Assembly: GCA_013002265.1 (NCBI GenBank)
Contig: JABDKK010000050.1
Location: 1-11,236, forward strand
DNA length: 11,236 bases
Direction: 5' to 3'
Source: Candidatus Nitrosopumilus sp.
GTDB taxonomy: Archaea > Thermoproteota > Nitrososphaeria > Nitrososphaerales > Nitrosopumilaceae
In this document: positions 6,271 through 11,236 of the stretch, one piece after another
Layout: each line of letters opens with the position of its first letter
How positions within the stretch are numbered: position 1 is the stretch's first letter
Notes under the pieces: generated by a model
What the model saw: only the letters and a program-made list of their open reading frames with translations
Database searches by the model: none
What the model was told of the DNA's origin: nothing
Translations under genes and position numbers: made by a program

Positions 6271-6339
6271 GTATTATGAATTGATTTTATTATAGATAAA
6301 TTAGATCATTGGTTTCACGTTTGGTTTTAAATTATTTAA

Positions 6340-6462
6340 TTATCTGTTTTTACCAAATGCACCTTGATGATCAGTCAAACAACAACCACATTGTTTTGTA
6401 TAACACTCATCAACTTTTTCATGACCACAAGAACCACAATGACAAAAGGATTCATTACTCAT
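6340..6462 (-). CDS. 40-residue cysteine/histidine-rich protein
   Basis: A short frame from ATG at 6462-6460 to TAA at 6342-6340, 40 residues beginning MSNESFCHCGSCGHEKVD. It has seven Cys and several His: C7-H8-C9-x2-C12-G-H14-x5-C20-x4-C25-x-C27-C28-x3-H32. That is more than a fifth of the chain as potential metal ligands, as in metallothioneins and very small zinc or copper binders. The ordered CxC and CxCC spacing is hard to explain as a random frame. A TATA-like TTTTAAAA lies about 22-30 bases upstream on the minus strand and no Shine-Dalgarno is seen, so it is probably leaderless with its own promoter. Related in style, but not visibly homologous, to the 36-residue Cys-rich protein at 4721-4831. 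Function unknown. Confidence 0.65.
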   Translation of the reverse strand: MSNESFCHCGSCGHEKVDECYTKQCGCCLTDHQGAFGKNR

Positions 6463-6540
6463 AGAAAAACTATCTTTTCGTAGATTTTAAAATTATCTTA
6501 GATTATCAATTATCAAACCATGATTTCAATCTTGCATTTT

Positions 6541-6693
6541 CTATTGCTTTATGCCTGTGTCTTGTAAAACCCACTCTAGAGCTTTGAAATAACCTTGTTT
6601 GAAATTCTTTTCATCAATTTTCCAATCAGGATTTGCTCTTAATTCTGCAAGTAATTGATTTGCTTTTTGAGTAATTGTTCTCTCATCTAACAT
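6541..6693 (-). CDS. 50-residue helical protein, function unknown
   Basis: Frame from ATG at 6693-6691 to TAG at 6543-6541. The 50 residues begin MLDERTITQKANQLLAEL and include NPDWKIDEKNF and GYFKALEWVLQDTGI. Composition is balanced and protein-like (Trp, Tyr, Gly and Pro spread among charged residues), with two likely helices around a DW-containing turn. This is unlike the Ile/Phe/Leu/Asn-heavy output of random AT-rich frames. A second ATG lies 4 bases upstream (ATGCATG) but in another frame that stops at once. A TATA-like AATTTTAAATTAA occurs about 20-32 bases upstream on the minus strand, and the gene is divergent from rtcB with 90 bases between them. No family recognised. Confidence 0.6.
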   Translation of the reverse strand: MLDERTITQKANQLLAELRANPDWKIDEKNFKQGYFKALEWVLQDTGIKQ

Positions 6694-6745
6694 GCATGTT
6701 GATTATTTTCAATTAATTTAAAATTATTTTCTAAAGTCTTCTGAT

Positions 6746-6755
6746 GATTTAAATT
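6746..6755 (+). promoter_or_regulatory. TATA-like box for the rtcB operon
   Basis: GATTTAAATT on the plus strand, 29-38 bases before the rtcB ATG at 6784. With a typical spacing to the start site, this predicts a leader of only a few bases, and no Shine-Dalgarno is seen. Confidence 0.45.
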
Positions 6756-6783
6756 GGATTGAAAGTAAATTTTACCGATACTT

Positions 6784-8232
6784 ATGTCCGATATCACTCC
6801 AAAAAAAATTGGAGAAAATCAATACCAAATTGATGCTGATTCCAATTTAGGGATGAAAGTTCCTGTAAGAATATTTGCTGATGAACCACTATTACAGAAA
6901 ATGCTCACTGATAGAACCATTATGCAGGCACGAAATGTATCATCGATTCCAGGTATAGTTGGACATAGTGTTGTATTGCCTGATGGACACGAGGGCTATG
7001 GTTTTCCTGTAGGTGGAGTTGCAGCAATGGATGCTGAAGAAGGAATGATTAGTCCCGGTGGAGTCGGATATGATATTAATTGCGGCGTAAGATTAATTCG
7101 CTCAAATTTAACAGAGCAAACAGTTCGCTCAAAACTAAAAGAACTTGTATCTGATCTTTTTAGTTCAATTCCCTCAGGAGTTGGCTCAAAAGGTGCAGTT
7201 AAACTCAGTCATTCAGAACTTGATGAAGTATTAGTTAGAGGAGTCAAGTGGGCAATTGATAATGGATATGGTTCTACTAATGATTCTGATGTTTGCGAAG
7301 AAAATGGCAATATTCAAAATGCTGATCCAAACAAAGTTTCTGATAAAGCTCGAAAGAGGGGTGCACCACAACTTGGTAGTCTAGGATCTGGCAATCACTT
7401 CCTAGAAGTTCAAAAAGTTGCAGAAATTCATGACGAGGAAGCAGCTAAAAGAATGGGAATTAAAGAAGGAACAATTACAATTTTAATTCATTGTGGTTCG
7501 CGTGGGTTTGGACATCAAGTGTGCAGTGATTACCTTAGGGTTTCAGAACAGTCTATGGAAAAATACAACATTAACTTACCTGATAGAGAACTAGCATGTG
7601 TTCCAAATACTTCTGAGGAGGGCGAATCCTATAGAAAAGCAATGTTCTCTGCTCTGAATTTTGCATGGAGTAATAGACAAATGATTACCCACTGGACAAG
7701 AAAATCTTTTCAACGTGTATTTAATCAATCAGAAGCAGATCTTGAAATGAATTTAGTTTATGATGTTGCTCATAATATTGCTAAAGTTGAAAAACACAAA
7801 GTCGATGGAAAAGAAAGAAAACTTGTGGTTCACAGAAAAGGAGCAACAAGGGCATTTCCTGCAAATCGAGATGAAGTTCCAACAAAATATCGTGATTTGG
7901 GTCAGCCTGTACTAGTTCCAGGATCTATGGGCACTGCCAGTTGGATTTTACTTGGTCAGCCAAATTCCATGAATTTGAGTTTTGGCTCAACTGCACACGG
8001 GGCAGGAAGAACAATGTCTCGCTCTAAGGCCAGACGAAATTACACTGAAAATGACGTTAAAAAATCTCTATATGACAAGGGGATATTTATCAAAGCATTG
8101 ACTAGAGATGGGGTTGTGGAAGAGACTCCTCAGGCATACAAAGATGTTGATGCGGTAGTTAATGTTTCTCATAATCTAGGAATTGCAACCAAAGTTGCCA
8201 AATTGGTTCCAATAGGTGTGATTAAGGGTTGA
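6784..8232 (+). CDS. rtcB: RtcB tRNA-splicing / RNA-repair ligase (3'-phosphate type)
   Basis: 482 residues, full length, with no intein. It joins RNA 2',3'-cyclic phosphate or 3'-phosphate ends to 5'-OH ends using GTP and Mn2+, and is the archaeal tRNA-exon ligase. All metal ligands and catalytic residues are visible: D97 and C100 in GVGYDINCGVRL, H205 in LGSGNHFLEV, H236 in IHCGSRGFGHQV, H330 in VYDVAHN, and H405 in GSTAHGAGRTMSR, the His expected to be guanylylated. HRKGATRAFP (350-359) and PGSMGTASWIL complete the GTP site. Positions match the known Pyrococcus enzyme to within a residue or two. The TGA stop overlaps the TTG start of the PDCD5-like gene, so the two are co-transcribed and probably translationally coupled. 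An activating Archease gene is not in the window. Confidence 0.97.
   Translation: MSDITPKKIGENQYQIDADSNLGMKVPVRIFADEPLLQKMLTDRTIMQARNVSSIPGIVGHSVVLPDGHEGYGFPVGGVAAMDAEEGMISPGGVGYDINCGVRLIRSNLTEQTVRSKLKELVSDLFSSIPSGVGSKGAVKLSHSELDEVLVRGVKWAIDNGYGSTNDSDVCEENGNIQNADPNKVSDKARKRGAPQLGSLGSGNHFLEVQKVAEIHDEEAAKRMGIKEGTITILIHCGSRGFGHQVCSDYLRVSEQSMEKYNINLPDRELACVPNTSEEGESYRKAMFSALNFAWSNRQMITHWTRKSFQRVFNQSEADLEMNLVYDVAHNIAKVEKHKVDGKERKLVVHRKGATRAFPANRDEVPTKYRDLGQPVLVPGSMGTASWILLGQPNSMNLSFGSTAHGAGRTMSRSKARRNYTENDVKKSLYDKGIFIKALTRDGVVEETPQAYKDVDAVVNVSHNLGIATKVAKLVPIGVIKG
8215..8218 (+). promoter_or_regulatory. Ribosome binding site supporting the TTG start of the PDCD5-like gene
   Basis: GGTG, followed by TGAT, lies within the last codons of rtcB, 10 bases before the TTG at 8229. 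It supports initiation at the TTG that overlaps the rtcB stop rather than at the ATG at residue 19. Confidence 0.45.
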
Positions 8233-8642
8233 GCGAAGAAGATTCAGAACTAGAAAGACTAAAAGCAAAAAGACTAGCTGAGATGCAAAAAAATATCTCT
8301 TCAAGAAAAGAGATTACTCAAACCAAAGAAATATCTAAAGAAAAACCGAAAGAAAATCCTAGAGATTATCTGGTAAATAAATTGGGATTTAGAGGATTAG
8401 AAGTTTTAGAAAATGCTGAATCACAATTTCCTAACGAAACTAAAATGATTGTAGGAAAATTGGCCGAATTGATAAAATCTGGTGAAATTGATGAAATAAT
8501 AGATGGTGGAAAATTATTAACATTGTTTAGATCAATTGGATTAAGTGTAAGGATGCAAACTAAGATTAATGTTGAACAAGATGGCAAATTTGTTTCCTTG
8601 AGTGACAAACTTAGTTCTCGTACTTCTGATGATGGAGAATAA
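8229..8642 (+). CDS. PDCD5/TFAR19-like DNA-binding protein
   Basis: 137 residues. The N-terminus (SELERLKAKRLAEMQKN) matches the start of archaeal PDCD5-family (TFAR19-related, dsDNA-binding) proteins, which begin with ELExIRxRRLxELQ. The middle (about 45-105) is a helical bundle with LAELIKSGEIDEIIDGGKLLTLF, parallel to the family's QLIQLAQSGRIxxxIDDxxL segment. The tail INVEQDGKFVSL is not a feature I associate with canonical PDCD5, and overall similarity is partial, so this may be a lineage-specific variant. The start is TTG in TTGA overlapping the rtcB stop by 4 bases, supported by a GGTG upstream. The alternative ATG at 8283 would remove the conserved helix. The link to rtcB suggests a role near RNA processing or nucleic-acid binding; this is inference from position. 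Confidence 0.65.
   Translation: MSEEDSELERLKAKRLAEMQKNISSRKEITQTKEISKEKPKENPRDYLVNKLGFRGLEVLENAESQFPNETKMIVGKLAELIKSGEIDEIIDGGKLLTLFRSIGLSVRMQTKINVEQDGKFVSLSDKLSSRTSDDGE
8634..8637 (+). promoter_or_regulatory. Ribosome binding site of the 103-residue protein
   Basis: GGAG lies 7 bases before the ATG at 8645 and overlaps the final codons of the PDCD5-like gene. It fixes the start and supports translation from the rtcB operon mRNA. Confidence 0.5.
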
Positions 8643-8644
8643 TT

Positions 8645-8956
8645 ATGAATATTGTTTTAGAAGTTGGATGTAAAAATTATGACGATGATTTACTATCCAT
8701 TAAAAAAGCACTTTCTCACATGGAAAGTTTAGTTGGTGGATACAACGGATATGTCCTCAGTGAACCTACTTCAAAGTTTGGGTGGACATTTTTCAAATTA
8801 ACCTTCAAACCTAATTTACAACAAGGAATAGAAGAGAAATTTTCTGACATGATTTTAAAATATAAAGAAAACGATCAACAACATAAATTTGCCAAATTCA
8901 TTGAGGACTATTTCAATTCTAAAAGTTGTGACTTGAAAATAAAAATAGTCGACTAG
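8645..8956 (+). CDS. Conserved-looking hypothetical protein, last gene of the rtcB operon
   Basis: 103 residues with no signal peptide or membrane segment. The pattern suggests an alpha/beta fold: strand MNIVLEVGCK, helix around 17-29, strand around GYVLSEP and WTFFKLTFKP, a long helix 58-75, another 80-91 (HKFAKFIEDYFN), and a final strand DLKIKIV. This could be ferredoxin-like, but that is a guess from secondary structure. Two Cys (9 and 95) are far apart. No family recognised. It begins 2 bases after the PDCD5-like stop with its own GGAG, so it belongs to the rtcB operon. Its stop shares the CTAG tetramer with the stop of convergent rps11. Confidence 0.75.
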   Translation: MNIVLEVGCKNYDDDLLSIKKALSHMESLVGGYNGYVLSEPTSKFGWTFFKLTFKPNLQQGIEEKFSDMILKYKENDQQHKFAKFIEDYFNSKSCDLKIKIVD

Positions 8957-9456
8957 ACTCTTCTTCCTCTTTTTCCACCTTTCTTTCTGGTGGTATCATG
9001 AGGTATAGGTGTAACATCATCTATTCTTCCAATTTTAAATCCGCCTCTTGCTAGTGCTCTAATTGCTGCTTGTGCACCTGGTCCTGGAACTCTAGAACCG
9101 ACTCCCCCTACAGCTCTAACCCTAATATGAAACCCCGTGAAACCCTTGGTTCTTGCAGATTCAACTACTGCATTTGCTGCTTTCATAGCTGCAAATGGTG
9201 ATGATTCGTATCTATCGGCGTTAACATGAATTCCACCAGAACTAATAGCAACTGTTTCAGCACCTGTAAGATCGGTCATGTGAATAATTGTATTATTATA
9301 ACTACTGTAAATATGAGCAATTCCCCATTTGTCAGGACCTTCTTTTTTGGTTTCAGGTTGGGCTTTTGCTTCCACTTCTGCCTCAGATTTTACTTCCTTG
9401 ACTGTTTCCTCTTCCTCAACTGGGACTTCCTCTATTTTGGCTTCAGTTTCTGACAA
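8953..9456 (-). CDS. rps11: Small-subunit ribosomal protein uS11 (S11) with acidic N-terminal extension
   Basis: 167 residues. The uS11 core (about 42-167) is complete: WGIAHIYSSYNNTIIHMTDL, GGIHVNADRYESSPFAAMKAA, GFHIRVRAVGG, PGPGAQAAIRALAR and the tail DVTPIPHDTTRKKGGKRGRR. It binds 16S rRNA on the platform near the mRNA exit. The first 40 residues are an extension with 14 Glu plus Lys, Ala and Val, most likely disordered; archaeal uS11 is usually nearer 125-140 residues. The start is TTG at 9456-9454: an in-frame TAG lies two codons upstream and the next Met is residue 60. TTTTTTAAA (9487-9479, minus) sits 23-31 bases upstream, fitting a leaderless message. The gene stands alone: the usual archaeal partners uS13, uS4 and RpoD are not beside it. 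It converges with the 103-residue gene. Confidence 0.95.
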   Translation of the reverse strand: MSETEAKIEEVPVEEEETVKEVKSEAEVEAKAQPETKKEGPDKWGIAHIYSSYNNTIIHMTDLTGAETVAISSGGIHVNADRYESSPFAAMKAANAVVESARTKGFTGFHIRVRAVGGVGSRVPGPGAQAAIRALARGGFKIGRIDDVTPIPHDTTRKKGGKRGRRV

Positions 9457-9478
9457 TGTCTACTCAGACCTTAAAGGG

Positions 9479-9487
9479 TTTAAAAAA
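9479..9487 (-). promoter_or_regulatory. TATA-like box for rps11
   Basis: The minus strand reads TTTTTTAAA, 23-31 bases before the TTG start of rps11, the distance expected if transcription starts at the start codon. It lies in the 117-base gap that also holds the promoter of the divergent gene at 9574. Confidence 0.45.
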
Positions 9488-9573
9488 CATTGATTTTTCC
9501 AGCCTTCGTTAATTTGGTCACTTGTAGAAAACACTGATGATTATTCATATACGAGATTACGTATTTTGAATTA

Positions 9574-9894
9574 ATGGCATCCATTCTTTTTTTGGCAATT
9601 GGTATAGCAATTGCATCTGCTTTGTTAGGTTCAATGGCATTTTCTTTCCTTACTCTTGAAAACAAATCTGTTTTAACTCCTCTGGAAAAAAGATGCCAAG
9701 AAATTGCAAACGAAGGGTATAGAATCCATTCAATTTATCCTGATTCAAATCCTGACGAACTTCCAGAAAATGATTTTAATCGCTTGATGTATCTTGATGA
9801 TCTATGGATAAAAGAATGTGTTTCTGTTCTGCCAGCCGACTCTATATTTAACATTGTAAATAATGTGAAGCGAGAATATTCATACGGAGAATAG
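9574..9894 (+). CDS. Membrane-anchored or secreted small protein, function unknown
   Basis: 106 residues. Residues 3-27 form one strongly hydrophobic segment (ILFLAIGIAIASALLGSMAF) acting as a signal anchor or signal peptide; no cleavage site is obvious. The rest (about 30-106) is soluble, probably outside the membrane, acidic and helical, with two Cys (41 and 82) that could form a disulphide. No family recognised. A TATA-like TTCATATACG at about 9544-9553 lies 21-30 bases before the ATG, so translation is likely leaderless. It is divergent from rps11 and converges with thiL, leaving 3 bases between stop codons. Composition is protein-like along its length, which argues against a chance frame. 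Confidence 0.75.
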   Translation: MASILFLAIGIAIASALLGSMAFSFLTLENKSVLTPLEKRCQEIANEGYRIHSIYPDSNPDELPENDFNRLMYLDDLWIKECVSVLPADSIFNIVNNVKREYSYGE

Positions 9895-9897
9895 TTT

Positions 9898-10845
9898 TCA
9901 AAAATGCTTCCAGCCCAAATCTCTTAGCCTTACCATCTTGGTGTCTTCTTTAAAATAAACACCACTTCCATTTGTTACATAACCAATTTCAACAATTTGT
10001 GTTCCAAGTAGAGTTGCATTTTTCTTAACTGCCCTTCGATATTTTGGATTTATTGTAAATACAAATTCATATTCTTCTCCCCCATGAAAGACCAATTTTT
10101 TTACATCTGATTTTTGAGCTTTTGCATAAGATTCCAAATCCTTTGTGGAAGGAATATTTTTAATGACGAATTTGTTCTTACTCTGTTTTGACATCTCATT
10201 TAAGGTCGTTGATAGACCATCACTAGAATCCATAGATGATGAAAAATATTTTTTATTTTTTAATCCAAACTCTATGTTTACTTTGGGATTTAGAATAGAT
10301 TTGACTGCTTTTTTATGGAATTTTCCCTGGATCTTCTTCTTTCCAAGCAATATTTCCAATCCTGCAGCAGTATATCCAAATGGTCCTGTTACAAATATCA
10401 AATCACCTTTTTTTGAGCCATTTCTTCTAACAATTGCATTTGATTCACCAAAAATGCAAACATTAAACACAAATTCATCACCTGCATTTGTATCTCCGCC
10501 TAGAATTTTAATTCCAAATTCATCGCAAGCTGATTTGAAGCCTTTTGCAATCTGGTCAATTTTTGAGCGCGTAATTGTCTTTGGTAGATTTATTGATACA
10601 ATTCCATATTGAGGTCTTACTCCTTTTGAGGCAAAATCGCTTAAACATGCAACAATGCTTTTTCTTGCTGCATCTCTTAATCTCATTTTAGGAGGAATGT
10701 CTGTGCTCTCAACTAGAGCGTCTACTTTAGAAATAATCTTGGTTTTACCTAGAGTAAAAATTTCTACATCTTCAGAAATGAATTTCTTATTTCCTAATTT
10801 CTTTTGAATAATTTGGATTATTGAATCCTCATCTAATTTTTTCAT
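9898..10845 (-). CDS. thiL: Thiamine-monophosphate kinase
   Basis: 315 residues, normal length for ThiL of the AIR-synthase/PurM superfamily. It phosphorylates thiamine monophosphate with ATP to make the cofactor thiamine diphosphate. Motifs in order: SEDVEIF (24-30), where most ThiL have a GDDxA-type motif, so only D26 is kept; KVDALVESTDIP (40-51); CLSDFASKGVRP (67-78) with the Mg-binding Asp; GGDTNAGD (116-123); SMDSSDGLS (204-212); and HGGEEYEFVF (254-263). The set is diagnostic for ThiL over other PurM-like proteins. ATG at 10845-10843 lies inside the 3' end of the upstream phosphohexomutase gene (17-base overlap), with GGTGA (10859-10855) 9 bases before it, indicating translational coupling. 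Confidence 0.92.
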   Translation of the reverse strand: MKKLDEDSIIQIIQKKLGNKKFISEDVEIFTLGKTKIISKVDALVESTDIPPKMRLRDAARKSIVACLSDFASKGVRPQYGIVSINLPKTITRSKIDQIAKGFKSACDEFGIKILGGDTNAGDEFVFNVCIFGESNAIVRRNGSKKGDLIFVTGPFGYTAAGLEILLGKKKIQGKFHKKAVKSILNPKVNIEFGLKNKKYFSSSMDSSDGLSTTLNEMSKQSKNKFVIKNIPSTKDLESYAKAQKSDVKKLVFHGGEEYEFVFTINPKYRRAVKKNATLLGTQIVEIGYVTNGSGVYFKEDTKMVRLRDLGWKHF

Positions 10846-11236
10846 AACTTTGTTTCACCAGTTCTAATGTGTCCTTGACAATTTTTTCACATCGTTCTTT
10901 ATCATTTGATTCTGCTGAAACTCTAATAATGTCTTCAGTATTTGATTTTCTAATTAATACCCAACTATCTTCATCAATTATTCCTTTTACTCCATCCATA
11001 GTTATAATGTCTGAATACTCTTTTGAAAATCTATTTTTGATTTCTTCAATAACACTGTCATGAAATTTTGAATCTATTTTTATTATATCCCTAATTTGAC
11101 TATATCCTTCCATAAATTTTAAAATTTCATCAAAATTTGAATTTTCAAGCATTGAGGCAATTAAACCGCTGGTAAGTATTCCATCCCTACAAAAATTAAA
11201 TTCTGGCAAGATGAAACCCCCGCTACTTCCTTCTCC
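10829..11236 (-). CDS. Phosphomannomutase / phosphoglucosamine mutase family protein, C-terminal 135 residues (cut by right edge)
   Basis: The frame is open to the window edge, so only the C-terminal part is seen. It begins GEGSSGGFILPEFNFCRDG, the sugar-binding loop (GExSGG/H type) of alpha-D-phosphohexomutases, followed by DGILTSGLIASMLE. Near the end IRKSNTEDIIRVSAES corresponds to the phosphate-binding loop RxSxTEPxxRVxxEA of domain 4. Asp replaces the usual Pro after TE, and Lys stands where the motif often has Pro. The enzyme interconverts hexose 1- and 6-phosphates; the sugar (mannose, glucose or glucosamine) cannot be decided here, and the active-site Ser loop lies outside the window. 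The TTG at 11209 is an internal Leu codon, not a start. It overlaps thiL by 17 bases in the same direction. Confidence 0.88.
   Translation of the reverse strand, partial: GEGSSGGFILPEFNFCRDGILTSGLIASMLENSNFDEILKFMEGYSQIRDIIKIDSKFHDSVIEEIKNRFSKEYSDIITMDGVKGIIDEDSWVLIRKSNTEDIIRVSAESNDKERCEKIVKDTLELVKQSYEKIR
10855..10859 (-). promoter_or_regulatory. Ribosome binding site of thiL
   Basis: GGTGA on the minus strand, inside the last codons of the mutase gene, ends 9 bases before the thiL ATG. It supports this start and coupling to the upstream gene. Confidence 0.5.

Larger units (their letters stand above)
6271..6783. other. 513-base interval without long frames; holds two short minus-strand genes and promoters
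   Basis: Nothing long is open here, but two compact frames on the minus strand (6340-6462 and 6541-6693) look like genes and are listed separately. The remainder is AT-rich promoter-like sequence: TTTTAAAA-type boxes about 25-35 bases before each short gene, and GATTTAAATT (6746-6755) before rtcB. No tRNA, hairpin or repeat was found. Confidence 0.55.

Noticed and set aside
8366..8608. 80-codon minus-strand frame
   Set aside because: Antisense to the PDCD5-like gene, with Asn/Leu/Ser-rich composition typical of a shadow.
9226..9453. 75-codon plus-strand frame rich in Phe and Cys
   Set aside because: Antisense to the Glu-rich N-terminus of uS11; the Phe/Leu runs are just the reverse complement of Glu/Lys codons.
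9525..9575. Possible C/D-box small RNA (CTGATGA at about 9534)
   Set aside because: The box C match is imperfect and no convincing D' / C' / D boxes or terminal stem follow; better explained as promoter sequence of the gene at 9574.
9480..9665. 61-codon minus-strand frame upstream of rps11
   Set aside because: Overlaps the rps11 TATA-like box and the start of the membrane-anchored gene on the other strand; composition is that of an antisense frame.
10145..10612. 155-codon open frame on the plus strand
   Set aside because: Lies wholly antisense to thiL, whose motifs are intact; the translation is Phe/Ile/Pro-heavy and matches nothing.
11207..11209. TTG as a start codon for a 126-residue protein
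   Set aside because: The frame continues upstream into the conserved GEGSSGGFI sugar-binding loop, so this is an internal Leu codon of a larger mutase cut by the window edge.
1..11236. tRNA, rRNA, CRISPR arrays, insertion sequences or phage genes
   Set aside because: No cloverleaf with a TTCGA-type T-loop in the gaps, no spaced direct repeats and no transposase or integrase frames were seen.

Overview
The window is a gene-dense, AT-rich stretch of archaeal chromosome. It most resembles an ammonia-oxidising Nitrososphaerota (Thaumarchaeota) of the Nitrosopumilus type. The evidence is an archaeal uS11, a full-length RtcB RNA ligase, a ValS with the HIGA and GIDRNGLPVE signatures of the crenarchaeal/thaumarchaeal form, a PDCD5-like protein, TATA-like TTTAAA/TTTATA boxes about 20-30 bases before many start codons (leaderless transcripts), and several TTG/GTG starts. 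No virus, transposon, CRISPR or RNA gene was seen. Taxonomy is inferred from protein character, not from a search.

Layout, left to right. 1-2145 (minus): a QueD/6-pyruvoyltetrahydropterin-synthase protein with an extra N-terminal domain, followed after 7 bases by valS, which runs off the left edge. 2215-2493 (minus): pterin-4a-carbinolamine dehydratase. 2567-3331 (plus): an asparagine-synthetase-type ATP pyrophosphatase without a glutaminase domain, divergent from the dehydratase and overlapping convergent purB (3315-4676, minus). 4721-5523 (minus): a compact operon of a two-CBS protein, a two-helix membrane protein and a 36-residue cysteine-rich protein. It faces a divergent universal stress protein (5636-6061, plus). 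6073-6693 (minus): three very small genes (a Lys/Arg-rich protein, a 40-residue Cys-rich protein and a 50-residue helical protein).

6784-8956 (plus): an operon of rtcB, a PDCD5-like protein that starts at a TTG overlapping the rtcB stop, and an unknown 103-residue protein. 8953-9456 (minus): a solitary rps11 encoding uS11 with an acidic N-terminal extension. 9574-9894 (plus): an unknown membrane-anchored protein. 9898-11236 (minus): a phosphohexomutase, truncated by the right edge, overlapping thiL.

Most of this is housekeeping: translation (ValS, uS11), RNA repair and tRNA splicing (RtcB), purine synthesis (PurB), thiamine (ThiL), pterin/7-deazaguanine chemistry (QueD, dehydratase) and sugar phosphates. 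The less ordinary parts are three short genes hidden between the larger ones (two of them Cys-rich), the possible nuclease-fold domain fused to QueD, the glutaminase-free AsnB-like enzyme, the CBS/membrane/Cys-rich operon beside a Usp gene, and the RtcB-PDCD5 pairing. I found no clear evidence of a wholly new multi-gene system; the small Cys-rich proteins and the fused QueD are the best leads.
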